Shown here in pieces: positions 7,516 through 15,324 of a DNA stretch of 26,832 nt; the first letter of the stretch is position 1; the number at the start of each line of letters is the position of its first letter. The position numbers were made by a program, and so were the translations under genes. Below the pieces are notes generated by a model. The model was given only the letters and a program-made list of their open reading frames with translations, had not been told where the DNA came from and did not search any database. The stretch lies in contig JAKBRA010000007.1 in the NCBI GenBank assembly GCA_021834945.1, positions 1 to 26,832 on the forward strand, in the 5' to 3' direction. This stretch comes from Nanobdellota archaeon. Its GTDB lineage: Archaea > Nanoarchaeota > Nanoarchaeia > Parvarchaeales > Parvarchaeaceae.

Positions 7516-7585
7516 AATATAATTTAACATGCTAATAATTTAAAGTTTAATACAAAATTTGCAGAATTCAATCCGGTTTACAAAG

Positions 7586-8806
7586 TCAATGCTTATGTAA
7601 CAATCGTGAATGAGAAGACTTATCTATGAATATAATCATATCAAAATCATTTAAAAGCTGTTCTTTGAAGAACTCTGCCGATGGAGAAAAACCGGCACCT
7701 GTCACTCTAAAGTAATGTTTCTTTCTGAGCCATTGACTTTCTTTGTTTTCAAGATCCACTTGCCTGAAATCCAGTAAAAAGATTGGAATGCTGGCCAGAT
7801 GAAAATAATACTCATAAGTTCCCGGATATGAAGGCCTTAATTTATAAGCAGCAAGTTTCATGGTTTTCCAATAAATTGCAGTGTATGTGCCGGTATTAAG
7901 ACTGAATCCAATTGTTAAATAACCTTGTTTTAACTTCTTTGAAAGATAGTAGCCCATAGTACCGCCGGTCTTTTGTATATGTCCGTTATGTGCCCAAACA
8001 ATTACTTTAGAGCTTTTTCTGTTTGTTTTTATTATCCAAAGAAGATTTTCTGCCATGCATTTGTCCCTGTAATAATTTCTACGGTAACCATGAAGGCCTT
8101 GGTTGTATTTTACAGATTGCTCTATGATTTTTATGCACTGAAAAAACCAGATTTTTTCAGATTTAGATTTAATACTTTTGTCCCCGAATCTTTTTATATA
8201 CACAAGTTCCCTTTTGAAAGATCCTTCTTTTATCTTATAGAAAATACCATTTCTAAGTGTATTTTGAACTTTTCCCAGTGTATTTTCCAGATTATCTAAG
8301 CTGAAAGATAAATTTTTATAGTTATACTTATTTAGCAGTCTTTTTACTTCTGATAAAGCGCTGTTTGGATACTGCATATCAAAGCCCGTAAAAATCACTT
8401 TTTTTGTATGCGTGCTGTTATAATCTCGCATCCAATTTACAAGATCCAATACTTCTTCTGTGTCCCAGGTCCAGAATATCATGCCTTTTATAAGTTCTTT
8501 TGGGTCGCCTTTCCCTTCGATTATGTATTCATTTAATTTATAAGCCTCTGGCATGTTGGCCTCAATGGCAAAAATGTTGAATTTTTTGCTTTCGACTAGG
8601 TATTTTATAATTTTGCTCTTCATCTTAAATATCTCGCTAGAACCATGAGTTACTTCCCCAAGCGCTACAACTTTTGCGTTTTTTATATTTTCTCCCAGAT
8701 ATTCTAAATCGCTATTATCACTACGAATTTCAACAGACTTTATGGGAATAACTGCAGAACGCAGCCATTCTATTTCCTTAGCACTTGGTTTTCTTGTATG
8801 TCTCAT
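7586..8806 (-). CDS. Erythromycin-esterase-like hydrolase
   Basis: Member of the erythromycin esterase/succinoglycan-biosynthesis (Ere) hydrolase family. The hallmark N-terminal block is present: ALGEVTHGSSEIFKMK, then FAIEANMPEAYKLNEYI and GMIFWTWDTEEVLDLVNWMRDYN. The catalytic Glu and His of GExTHG and the Glu of AIEAN are conserved; a later VWAHNGHIQ supplies the further family histidine. The protein has 406 residues from the ATG at 8806. An upstream in-frame TTG (8821) exists, but the ATG sits about 23 nt after a TATA-like CTAATATAAAGG and fits better. Bacterial members open macrolide lactone rings, but most family members have unknown substrates, so antibiotic resistance should not be assumed. 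It is monocistronic and divergent from the AIM24 gene, and could have been acquired from bacteria. Confidence 0.87.
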   Translation of the reverse strand: MRHTRKPSAKEIEWLRSAVIPIKSVEIRSDNSDLEYLGENIKNAKVVALGEVTHGSSEIFKMKSKIIKYLVESKKFNIFAIEANMPEAYKLNEYIIEGKGDPKELIKGMIFWTWDTEEVLDLVNWMRDYNSTHTKKVIFTGFDMQYPNSALSEVKRLLNKYNYKNLSFSLDNLENTLGKVQNTLRNGIFYKIKEGSFKRELVYIKRFGDKSIKSKSEKIWFFQCIKIIEQSVKYNQGLHGYRRNYYRDKCMAENLLWIIKTNRKSSKVIVWAHNGHIQKTGGTMGYYLSKKLKQGYLTIGFSLNTGTYTAIYWKTMKLAAYKLRPSYPGTYEYYFHLASIPIFLLDFRQVDLENKESQWLRKKHYFRVTGAGFSPSAEFFKEQLLNDFDMIIFIDKSSHSRLLHKH

Positions 8807-8846
8807 ATATTTTATAAACAACCTTTATATTAGAATTTCTTTGTGT

Positions 8847-8863
8847 AAACCCTTAGTGGGTTT
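8847..8863. repeat. Perfect 6-bp inverted repeat between divergent genes
   Basis: AAACCC and GGGTTT flank the 5-nt spacer TTAGT in the 159-nt space between the Ere-like and AIM24 genes. It could be a hairpin in the DNA or an operator. A second, weaker inverted pair (AATAACT...AGTTATT) lies at about 8890-8920. Confidence 0.4.
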
Positions 8864-8930
8864 GAACATTTTACTAAGAAGCCATATGTAATAACTGCAA
8901 TAAAAAATTGGAGTTATTTTAATATCCGTT

Positions 8931-8944
8931 TTTAAATATAAATA
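8931..8944 (+). promoter_or_regulatory. TATA box of the AIM24 gene
   Basis: TTTAAATATAAATA, with its 3' half centred 26 nt upstream of the GTG at 8966. It supports a leaderless transcript beginning at GTG. Confidence 0.5.
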
Positions 8945-8965
8945 CTAAAAAACCTAGTTAATTTT

Positions 8966-9694
8966 GTGGTAAATTATACTATAGTCGGAAACGAAGTACA
9001 GTACGTGCAGGCAGAGATTAATAGCGGAGAGTCTGTCCTATGCGAAGCCGGCCATCTTATATTCAAATCGCCGGATGCAACGGTGGAAACAAAGACTGGT
9101 GGCTTAAAAGGCGCATTTTCGCATCTTTTGGCAGGGTCTGATGTCTTTCTTCTTAAATTGAACGGGCCTGGAGTAATAGGCTTTTCAGGTTTCCTTCCAG
9201 GCAGGATATTAGAAATTTCTTTGAATGAGACAGGTATACTTGCGGAATTCAACTCTTTTCTATGCATGGATTCGTCTATTACATATTCTACAAAATTCGC
9301 TGGCATTTGGAAAGGCTTATTAGGAGGAGAAGGTCTTTTCTTAGAGAAATTTTCCGGAAATGGAAAAATTTTCCTCCATGGCCATGGACAAGTGATAGAG
9401 ATTAGTTTAGGAGAAGGTGAAAGCATAGATGCTGAAGCAGGTCACGTGCTTGCCTTCGAAGCGAATATGCAGTACTCAATAAACAGAATAGGCGGAGTAA
9501 AAACAATGATCCTTGGAGGACTGGAAGGAGAAGGTCTTTTCTTTGCTAGGATAACCGGCCCTGGAAAAGTATGGCTTCATTCAATATCACTTGCACAGCT
9601 TGCGGCAAAGATGGGTGGCGGCAATACAGGCGACAGAAATGCAGCTCTAATGGGTGGTTTAGCGGGCATTGCACTTAAAGCGGCGAAAAAATAG
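8966..9694 (+). CDS. AIM24/TIGR00266-family protein
   Basis: A 242-residue protein with a GTG start. It has the typical internal repeats of this beta-sandwich family: VLCEAGHLIFKSPDATVETKTGG near the N-terminus and IDAEAGHVLAFEANMQYSINRIGG in the second half. Gly-rich turns (GLLGGEGLFLEKFSGNGKIFLHGHG and GLEGEGLFFARITGPGKVWLH) also recur. AIM24 homologues are broadly distributed in bacteria and archaea; in yeast mitochondria the protein supports cristae and respiratory complexes, but the prokaryotic role is not established. There is no signal peptide; the C-terminus ends with a small Gly/Ala-rich stretch (AALMGGLAGIALKAAKK) that may be amphipathic. The gene stands alone, followed by tRNA-Arg on the other strand. 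Confidence 0.9.
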   Translation: MVNYTIVGNEVQYVQAEINSGESVLCEAGHLIFKSPDATVETKTGGLKGAFSHLLAGSDVFLLKLNGPGVIGFSGFLPGRILEISLNETGILAEFNSFLCMDSSITYSTKFAGIWKGLLGGEGLFLEKFSGNGKIFLHGHGQVIEISLGEGESIDAEAGHVLAFEANMQYSINRIGGVKTMILGGLEGEGLFFARITGPGKVWLHSISLAQLAAKMGGGNTGDRNAALMGGLAGIALKAAKK

Positions 9695-9748
9695 GCTTTG
9701 AAAGGACAGAGTCGGCATCTAAGTAATTCTATTTATCGGAGAACTAAA

Positions 9749-9822
9749 TGCCCTCGCCAGGATTTGAACCTGGGTGCCCGGTTTAGGAAACCGGTATTCT
9801 GTCCAAGCTAAACTACGAGGGC
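9749..9822 (-). tRNA. tRNA-Arg (anticodon CCU)
   Basis: The complementary strand folds into a full cloverleaf. The acceptor stem is GCCCTCG/CGAGGGC with discriminator A. The anticodon stem CCGGT/ACCGG encloses the 7-nt loop TTCCTAA with anticodon CCT, which reads AGG. The T arm CCAGG/CCTGG encloses TTCAAAT. It has no intron. The 3' CCA is not encoded (TTT follows the discriminator), so a CCA-adding enzyme is needed. A TATA-like GATTTAAACG lies about 28 nt upstream (9846-9855). AGG is used frequently for Arg in this window. Confidence 0.95.
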
Positions 9823-9907
9823 TATTCAAAAACTAACGCATTTTTCGTTTAAATCATTTGATTTTAAAACTATTAATATTATCCTTTGTCATATCTTTTT
9901 ATTGTTT

Positions 9908-10570
9908 ATGACAGGAAATAATCCTTTTATAAGTATAACGTACTCTGAGAATGACACGGTGGTAGACAGAGTAAACGAACGGATAGAATTACTATTGCTT
10001 ATAAACGAATCCATGGACCATGGTGGCGTAGTAGTGCTGAAAGGTGCGCCTGGCATGGGAAAAAGCACACTGCTTAATGCAGTAGAGAAGGAGCTCAAAA
10101 AATCAAAGAGCATAGACATGCTGAGAGAGGAATTCACTCCTGCAGTTTACAATAAGATACGGAATCTGAACTTAAATCAAGCTAAAAAGCTGCTTATAGA
10201 GCTTGATGATTTCAACAACATAGAGATGCTTGACAAATTAAGCCAGCAGAGAGTCATCGATTTATTGTATAACCTTAGCCAGAAAGCCGCTGTGTTAATA
10301 ATCGAAAACCGGGAAGAGGGCGTTGAAAAAGAGCTTAAGATGCAGAGCAAACAATTCAAAAAATATCAATTGGAAGGGCTTTCAAAGGAGGACTTAAAAC
10401 AGATAATAATAAACAGGTTAAATTCGATTAGAACTACAAAATCAGACTCTCTTGAACCATTCACTGAAGTAGAGTATGAAAAAATATACAGAAAATCCAG
10501 GGGGAATCCACGGATTGCATTGCTCATCTGTTCTGCATTGTATGATCAGAAAACAAACAGTATAATATAA
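9908..10570 (+). CDS. Small P-loop (AAA/STAND-like) ATPase
   Basis: A 220-residue NTPase. Walker A is GAPGMGKST (46-54), the Walker B-like stretch is KKLLIELDDFNN, a sensor-1-like strand is AAVLIIENREE, and a lid-type helix follows (LEGLSKEDLKQIIINRL, then SRGNPRIALLICSAL). This order recalls the ATPase core of Orc1/Cdc6 and related archaeal STAND ATPases, but the protein stops where a winged-helix domain would begin, so a replication role should not be assumed. The start is taken at the ATG of MTGNNPF; an in-frame TTG two codons upstream is less likely. A TATA-like ACTATTAATATT lies about 30 nt upstream. It precedes a presenilin-like protease by 18 nt, so the two are probably co-transcribed. 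Confidence 0.75.
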   Translation: MTGNNPFISITYSENDTVVDRVNERIELLLLINESMDHGGVVVLKGAPGMGKSTLLNAVEKELKKSKSIDMLREEFTPAVYNKIRNLNLNQAKKLLIELDDFNNIEMLDKLSQQRVIDLLYNLSQKAAVLIIENREEGVEKELKMQSKQFKKYQLEGLSKEDLKQIIINRLNSIRTTKSDSLEPFTEVEYEKIYRKSRGNPRIALLICSALYDQKTNSII

Positions 10571-10588
10571 AGAAGAATTAAGAAGGAT

Positions 10589-11464
10589 ATGAAGACTAAC
10601 ATTAAACTCACTGTGCTTCTCTTAGCGATATTTACGGTAGTGCTTATAGCGAGCGGGCTTTTTGCAGGCGTAAACCTAAGGTTGTTATCCGTCATTTCGC
10701 TGCAGACCGGAATAAACTACAACGTTACTTCTCCGTTTTATTATCTTCTTTACATAATAATCGCAGGTTTGTTGATACCGACCGCAATAATTCTTTTGCT
10801 TGTCAGATACAAGAAGATAAACATAATAAACATAGTGCTCATAATTCTGTTCTTGTTCGTAATGTACGCCTTTTCAGACGTGTTTTTGCTTGACTTGTAC
10901 GTATTCCCGCTCCACGGCAACCTTAATTCTAGCGGCAGTCTACTTGCCGTCTTTTCGCTTCTGGTTTACATCCTTCCGGTAATAATTACAGTTTATTACT
11001 TCAAGTTCGCCGGAAAATACGGAAAAGATGTTCTGAACGTAATTTTATTCGTATCCATCTCGGCTATAATATCATTGTATCTAAGCATAATAACAGCATT
11101 GATACTTATTGCTATCATAAGCGTATATGATTACATCTCTGTGTTCATAACAAAACACATGCTGACGCTTGCAAAGGCATTCTCCGGCAATTCATTCGGA
11201 GGAATATCGCTCATGGCAAAGAAGGCAAAGAGAAGGGAGATCTTCCTTGGCGGCGGCGACATGGCGTTTCCTGCCATTCTTGCAGATGAATTCTTCCTTC
11301 ATTATAATCTTTTATCCGGAGTATTTGCAATAATCGGCGCAGTAATTGGATTATCAATAATATTGTTTTTAGGAAAGAAAGGAAAGGCTTACCCTGCGAT
11401 GGCTGCGATAGGACCGATGCAGTTTGCTTTTCTTGGATTGTATTTTCTTATAAGATTCATATGA
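10589..11464 (+). CDS. Presenilin/SPP-like intramembrane aspartyl protease
   Basis: A 291-residue polytopic membrane protein with about eight or nine hydrophobic helices. It carries the signatures of the presenilin/signal-peptide-peptidase family: the first catalytic aspartate in ISVYDYISVF (D181), the second in LGGGDMAFPAI (GxGD, D224), and a PAL-like motif near the C-terminus reading YPAMAAIGP. A hydrophilic loop between the two catalytic helices (KKAKRRE, about 211-217) matches the family layout. Archaeal members cleave transmembrane segments and may clear leftover signal peptides. It follows the small ATPase gene by 18 nt with only a weak Shine-Dalgarno sequence (AGAAGGA), suggesting an operon; a functional link is inferred. 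Confidence 0.88.
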   Translation: MKTNIKLTVLLLAIFTVVLIASGLFAGVNLRLLSVISLQTGINYNVTSPFYYLLYIIIAGLLIPTAIILLLVRYKKINIINIVLIILFLFVMYAFSDVFLLDLYVFPLHGNLNSSGSLLAVFSLLVYILPVIITVYYFKFAGKYGKDVLNVILFVSISAIISLYLSIITALILIAIISVYDYISVFITKHMLTLAKAFSGNSFGGISLMAKKAKRREIFLGGGDMAFPAILADEFFLHYNLLSGVFAIIGAVIGLSIILFLGKKGKAYPAMAAIGPMQFAFLGLYFLIRFI

Positions 11465-11474
11465 TATAACAGCG

Positions 11475-11487
11475 TTATATATTTAAA
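11475..11487 (+). promoter_or_regulatory. TATA box of the MIP18/DUF59 gene
   Basis: TTATATATTTAAA, centred about 27 nt upstream of the ATG at 11509. It is one of the clearest leaderless promoters in the window. Confidence 0.55.
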
Positions 11488-11508
11488 CTATCATGAATTA
11501 AAAACAAA

Positions 11509-11814
11509 ATGGAAGTCAACGTAAAGGAAGAGGATGTCATAAAAGGGCTAAAGCAGTGCTTTGATCCTGAGATACCAGCAAACATCTATGATTTGGGATT
11601 AATTTACAAAATAGAGATAAACGGAACGGAAGTAAAGATACTAATGACTTTAACCTCCCCTTTCTGCCCAGTTACGGACTATTTGGTTGAGGACATAAAA
11701 GGCAAGGTAATGGATTTCTCAGGTGCTACAAAGGTAGACCTGGACATAACGTTTGACCCTCCATGGACCAAAGACAAAATGACGGATGAAGCAAGAGCAG
11801 ATCTAGGGGTATAA
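11509..11814 (+). CDS. MIP18/DUF59-family iron-sulfur assembly protein
   Basis: A 101-residue protein matching the DUF59 (MIP18/SufT/PaaD-like) family across its length. The signature CFDPEIPANIYDLGLIYKIEI is followed by MTLTSPFCPVTDYL, which contains the conserved cysteine, and then the C-terminal ITFDPPWTKDKMTDEARADLG. Members help deliver or assemble Fe-S clusters on target proteins. In this window Elp3 is an obvious Fe-S client, but no physical link is implied. The gene is monocistronic with its own TATA box and is convergent with the top6A gene. The start and length are standard. Confidence 0.93.
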   Translation: MEVNVKEEDVIKGLKQCFDPEIPANIYDLGLIYKIEINGTEVKILMTLTSPFCPVTDYLVEDIKGKVMDFSGATKVDLDITFDPPWTKDKMTDEARADLGV

Positions 11815-11850
11815 AATAGCCTTGCTTTTGAGTAAAACCTGTTTTAAAAG

Positions 11851-12954
11851 TCAATCTAGAAAATTCTTATCCTTTAACTTTTCAGGCAGATAAGTCTCAG
11901 TCATAAACGAAAGCCCCTTTGCAGTAAATGCATCTAACTCCACCTTAGCCCCCAATTTTTCCATCTTGTCAAGTTCCTCCATCCATTTCTTATTGTTTTT
12001 GAACCAGTCATAATTCTTGATCTGTTTTATCCTCGCTATATCCACATCTTTAAATTTGATAAGGTGCCTTCTCAATCCGTACTTGTCTATGTCCTCCATT
12101 GTCAGGCCCATAAACTTTGATTCTGGTAAAGAAAGCTTGTCTGAAACGTGTGCCAAAGCAATCGAGCCGAATTTAATGGCAGAATAAATGTAAACCCCCC
12201 AGATGTCCCCGTCGGTTAAAACATAAACCGGAAGATTATGCTCTCTGCTAAGCCTTTGAAGCAGCCTTCTTATCCCTCTCGTTGCCTGGCCCTGGCTTGC
12301 TATTATGACACAGTGCAGTTTCTTCCATGCCTTGTCTTCATTAAGTCGGTCCCAGATAGTCGCCTTCTCCATGTATATCACGAATTTCGCATCAACTTTT
12401 TTGAATATAATATCCTCTACATTGCTTGGCACGGCCCAGCCACCGCTTCCCATCTTTGACCAATCTATTACGTCCCCCCGGTCTTCTACTATTACTTCCC
12501 CAGCAACAGCACCATTTTTGTTTGCATTGATATTCAGCTGCTCTCTTGTTAAATCAGTTATCAGTTCTAAATCTTCTATTGCCTTGTTTGTCTCTATCTG
12601 ATCATCAACTACATCTATCTTTGTCCCGGGTATTGTCCTTCTTACCTGGTAAAAGGCTGACCTTAAGCTTGTGTGCTTATCGCTCTTTATAAGTTCCCTG
12701 CTGACTGCTGCCATGGCCATCGTCTGTATGAACTTTCTTACATGACCAACGTTTAAAAAATATCTTCTTGACAAACCGCTGCCTAATGTGATCATCCTGC
12801 TTTCTGTATCGTATTTTACATTTGACAGACCTCTTACAGGCAGGGTCAAATAAGGATTTTCTCCTTTTTCTATCTGTTGATAAACATCCTTTCCAAGCTT
12901 CTCAAGTACGCTTAATCTCTTTTTCCTTGATTCTTCGATTTCCTTATTATCCAT
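11851..12954 (-). CDS. top6A: DNA topoisomerase VI subunit A
   Basis: Spo11-like DNA-cleaving subunit of topoisomerase VI, 367 residues (normal length). The winged-helix CAP domain carries the likely catalytic tyrosine Y102 in TSLRSAFYQVRRT. The Toprim metal-binding acids are E196 (VIYMEKATIWDRL) and the DxD pair D248/D250 (YVLTDGDIWGVYIYS). With subunit B the enzyme relaxes and decatenates DNA by an ATP-dependent double-strand passage. It is the last gene of the elp3-pno1-top6B-top6A operon, starting 2 nt after top6B stops. All motifs needed for activity are visible. Confidence 0.97.
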   Translation of the reverse strand: MDNKEIEESRKKRLSVLEKLGKDVYQQIEKGENPYLTLPVRGLSNVKYDTESRMITLGSGLSRRYFLNVGHVRKFIQTMAMAAVSRELIKSDKHTSLRSAFYQVRRTIPGTKIDVVDDQIETNKAIEDLELITDLTREQLNINANKNGAVAGEVIVEDRGDVIDWSKMGSGGWAVPSNVEDIIFKKVDAKFVIYMEKATIWDRLNEDKAWKKLHCVIIASQGQATRGIRRLLQRLSREHNLPVYVLTDGDIWGVYIYSAIKFGSIALAHVSDKLSLPESKFMGLTMEDIDKYGLRRHLIKFKDVDIARIKQIKNYDWFKNNKKWMEELDKMEKLGAKVELDAFTAKGLSFMTETYLPEKLKDKNFLD

Positions 12955-12956
12955 AT

Positions 12957-14822
12957 TTATTCCTCCTCTCCTGTAGACGTATCGGATTCTATCTTGCTTG
13001 ATATAACATCTCCTTTGCTAAGGCTTTCCTCCACGTTTGCTTTGACCTCTTCCTTCTTCTTTTCAAGAAGGCCCTCTATCTTTGTCTTTATCTTTTTCTC
13101 TTCTATGTCTGTCAACTTTGAAAGTGAATATGCCAGTTCTATGCCGTACTTGTCAAACAGACTTATCCTCTCCTGGAACAGACTGCTTTTATGCTTTCTG
13201 TTGAGAAACACTGAAAGCGTTCTGACAAGCTCCTGCAATGCAAGCTTTATCTCTTTTATTATAACTGGATAGCTGGCGACAGAATTCTTGCTCTCATTCG
13301 TATAAGGAACCCATACCGATGCTATGTGGATTATAAACACCAATTGACCTATCGGCACCTTATTTTCGACTTTTAAGCCGTAACGTGCATAATCCACTCC
13401 AAAAAAGCTTTGAGTCAACGCGCATGAGGAAGAATCGAATAGCAAAGGTATCTTGTTTGCGAACCTCATTAAAATTGCTTTATCGGTCTGTATCTTTCCG
13501 CCATAAGCTGCGGCTACCTCTATTTGAAACGGCATTCCCCGATAAACTTCCGGTTTCCTAGTAACTGATTTGACAAACTCTGGCGAGTATTCCTTCTTCA
13601 GACTCTTTTCCAGTTCTTCTCCTCCGATAGGTGACAAACAATCGGTCTGTGGCCGCATTAAATCAAGGGACTGCAATGCCTTCAATATCGAATTTGCCTG
13701 CACCCTGTCAATCTCTTGTGGTTTTGTTTTTGTGTCTATGCCCGCACTTTTCAATGTCTGCTCTGCCACTGCCCTACTTACTCTCGATAATTCATTCTCT
13801 AAAACTGATGCCACTGTTCGTTCAGTGGAATTTTTAAGTATACGCATGAATATGCCTATCTCCAGTCCTTCAGGATGCGGCTTGATGGACAAAGGCTCTT
13901 TTGGCAGCGAGTCTATTACTCTTTTGTACGTGACCTTTTCGCCATTTGGATTAATGTAAATCAAGGTTGCATGCGGGTTTACCAAAGCCGTCCTCCTTAT
14001 ATATTCATCCAGACCCTTGTTCCCGCTGATGTATAATCCCTCTATCTCCAATTCGATACTTGTGCCGGATTCGTACGGATAGTCTTCGTCGCTTTCCTCA
14101 ATGACTTCCGGCTCGTTTTTTAGGATGTTTATCTGAACCTTCATCATCTTTGCCTTCTTTGCACTTTTTATCTTAGAAATTATCTTTGCCGGTTTCCCAG
14201 TTGTAAGCTGCGAATAAAGAACCGCGGAGTGTATCCCTATACCCTGCTGTCCTCTGCTCTGTTTCATCGATTGGAACTTGCTGCCGTAAAGCATCCTTCC
14301 GAATATGTCAGGTATTTTTGATGAAAGTATACCTGGCCCATTATCGGTAATCTTTATGAGGAATATCGGCGCGTTTTTCTTCAGTCTTAACTGTTTACCG
14401 TTCATCAACACTAAAAGCTTGTCGTTGCTTTCGGATACGTCAAATGTAATGTCTTCGAATGAAAGGGATAATTTGCCATTCCTTATCTGCTTTGATTGGC
14501 TTTTTCCCTTGTAAAGAACGGTAAACTCGTTTTTTCTTACTATCAATTGGCCGATGTTCTGCTTCTCGTCAAGCATTTGGTAGTTATCGCTCAATGCCTT
14601 TACGTCTACAGTTATCTCGGGCAGAGTTACCTTTTCCTTGTTCTTTTCCTGCATGTGCCCAAGTTCCTCACACGCATCCAATGAATTATCAACAGCTTCT
14701 TTTACGCATGTAAGCAGAGCTTTTTGCTTATTGTCAAAACCAAGCAAATGCCTGTTTTTTTCAAAGAATTCGGTTACGCTTATTGCTCTTTGTCCTTTTG
14801 CAAGTTCCTCAGCGATTTCCAT
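12957..14822 (-). CDS. top6B: DNA topoisomerase VI subunit B with an insertion in the ATPase domain
   Basis: ATP-binding subunit of topoisomerase VI, 621 residues, longer than the usual roughly 530-570. The GHKL ATPase motifs are present: N-box CVKEAVDNSLDACEE (N46), G1-box ITDNGPGI (D160), and G2 region GQQGIGIHSAVLYSQL (191-206). The distance from N46 to D160 is 114 residues, about 80 more than in characterised Top6B proteins such as the Sulfolobus shibatae enzyme, where it is about 34. The extra stretch (about 80-152) is rich in Lys, Leu and beta-type segments. H2TH and transducer regions follow, and the C-terminal tail is acidic. The gene overlaps pno1 by 14 nt at its start and lies 2 nt upstream of top6A, so coupling is likely. 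Confidence 0.96.
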   Translation of the reverse strand: MEIAEELAKGQRAISVTEFFEKNRHLLGFDNKQKALLTCVKEAVDNSLDACEELGHMQEKNKEKVTLPEITVDVKALSDNYQMLDEKQNIGQLIVRKNEFTVLYKGKSQSKQIRNGKLSLSFEDITFDVSESNDKLLVLMNGKQLRLKKNAPIFLIKITDNGPGILSSKIPDIFGRMLYGSKFQSMKQSRGQQGIGIHSAVLYSQLTTGKPAKIISKIKSAKKAKMMKVQINILKNEPEVIEESDEDYPYESGTSIELEIEGLYISGNKGLDEYIRRTALVNPHATLIYINPNGEKVTYKRVIDSLPKEPLSIKPHPEGLEIGIFMRILKNSTERTVASVLENELSRVSRAVAEQTLKSAGIDTKTKPQEIDRVQANSILKALQSLDLMRPQTDCLSPIGGEELEKSLKKEYSPEFVKSVTRKPEVYRGMPFQIEVAAAYGGKIQTDKAILMRFANKIPLLFDSSSCALTQSFFGVDYARYGLKVENKVPIGQLVFIIHIASVWVPYTNESKNSVASYPVIIKEIKLALQELVRTLSVFLNRKHKSSLFQERISLFDKYGIELAYSLSKLTDIEEKKIKTKIEGLLEKKKEEVKANVEESLSKGDVISSKIESDTSTGEEE

Positions 14823-15324
14823 TTAAATACACCTCTACCTTCTTTTTGTTTATCATTGAAAACACATTATCATGTTTCGCACCATTTAAAATCATTTCTA
14901 TTGCGGACTGCGCAATAGACAGATTCTGTATCTGCCCAATAATACTTATAGTTTTCCCATAGACATTTATATAACAAGCCGTTTCCTTCATCAATCTCTG
15001 TTTTATCATCCCTCTCGTGCCTATAACCCTTCCTTTTAGCTGCATGGCCCTCTTTTCCGAATTGCTGTATTCCCTTAAGCTGATTATGACTAGATCGTAA
15101 TCGTCGTCAAGCAGCAAGGTCGAAATCGCTGCATCGAAACCCCTGTTAAACGCATTTATCACGTTTTTAACGGATAAAACTTCGAGTGCGCTGCTTCCGT
15201 TTATATAGACCGTATTGCCTTCAAATTTCAGAGTAACGCCGTGCTGCTTTATCTTTTCCAACAGCTTTTTCTGGATCAGCAGCTCCTTTGCCTTTCTCCC
15301 GTTCATTAATATCTCATCTTCCAT
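14809..15324 (-). CDS. KH-domain ribosome-biogenesis protein (Pno1/Dim2-like)
   Basis: A 171-residue archaeal Pno1/Dim2 homologue. It contains two KH-type regions. The second is canonical, with the GxxG loop IGTRG (101-105) in LKGRVIGTRGMIKQRL and then ACYINVYGKTISIIGQ and a C-terminal helix (IEMILNGAKHDNVFSMI) typical of the family. In eukaryotes Pno1 binds the 3' end of small-subunit rRNA precursors and recruits the Nob1 nuclease; archaeal members probably do the same. The first KH-like half (residues 10-90) is more degenerate. The gene starts immediately after elp3 stops and overlaps top6B by 14 nt, so it is translated from the same polycistronic mRNA. Confidence 0.9.
   Translation of the reverse strand: MEDEILMNGRKAKELLIQKKLLEKIKQHGVTLKFEGNTVYINGSSALEVLSVKNVINAFNRGFDAAISTLLLDDDYDLVIISLREYSNSEKRAMQLKGRVIGTRGMIKQRLMKETACYINVYGKTISIIGQIQNLSIAQSAIEMILNGAKHDNVFSMINKKKVEVYLNGNR

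Noticed and set aside
7586..8806. Reading the Ere-like gene as an antibiotic-resistance gene
   Set aside because: Family membership does not define the substrate, and macrolide resistance would make little sense in an archaeon.
9908..10570. Calling the small ATPase Orc1/Cdc6 and looking for a replication origin beside it
   Set aside because: There is no winged-helix domain, and no origin-recognition-box repeats or long AT-rich repeats are seen nearby.
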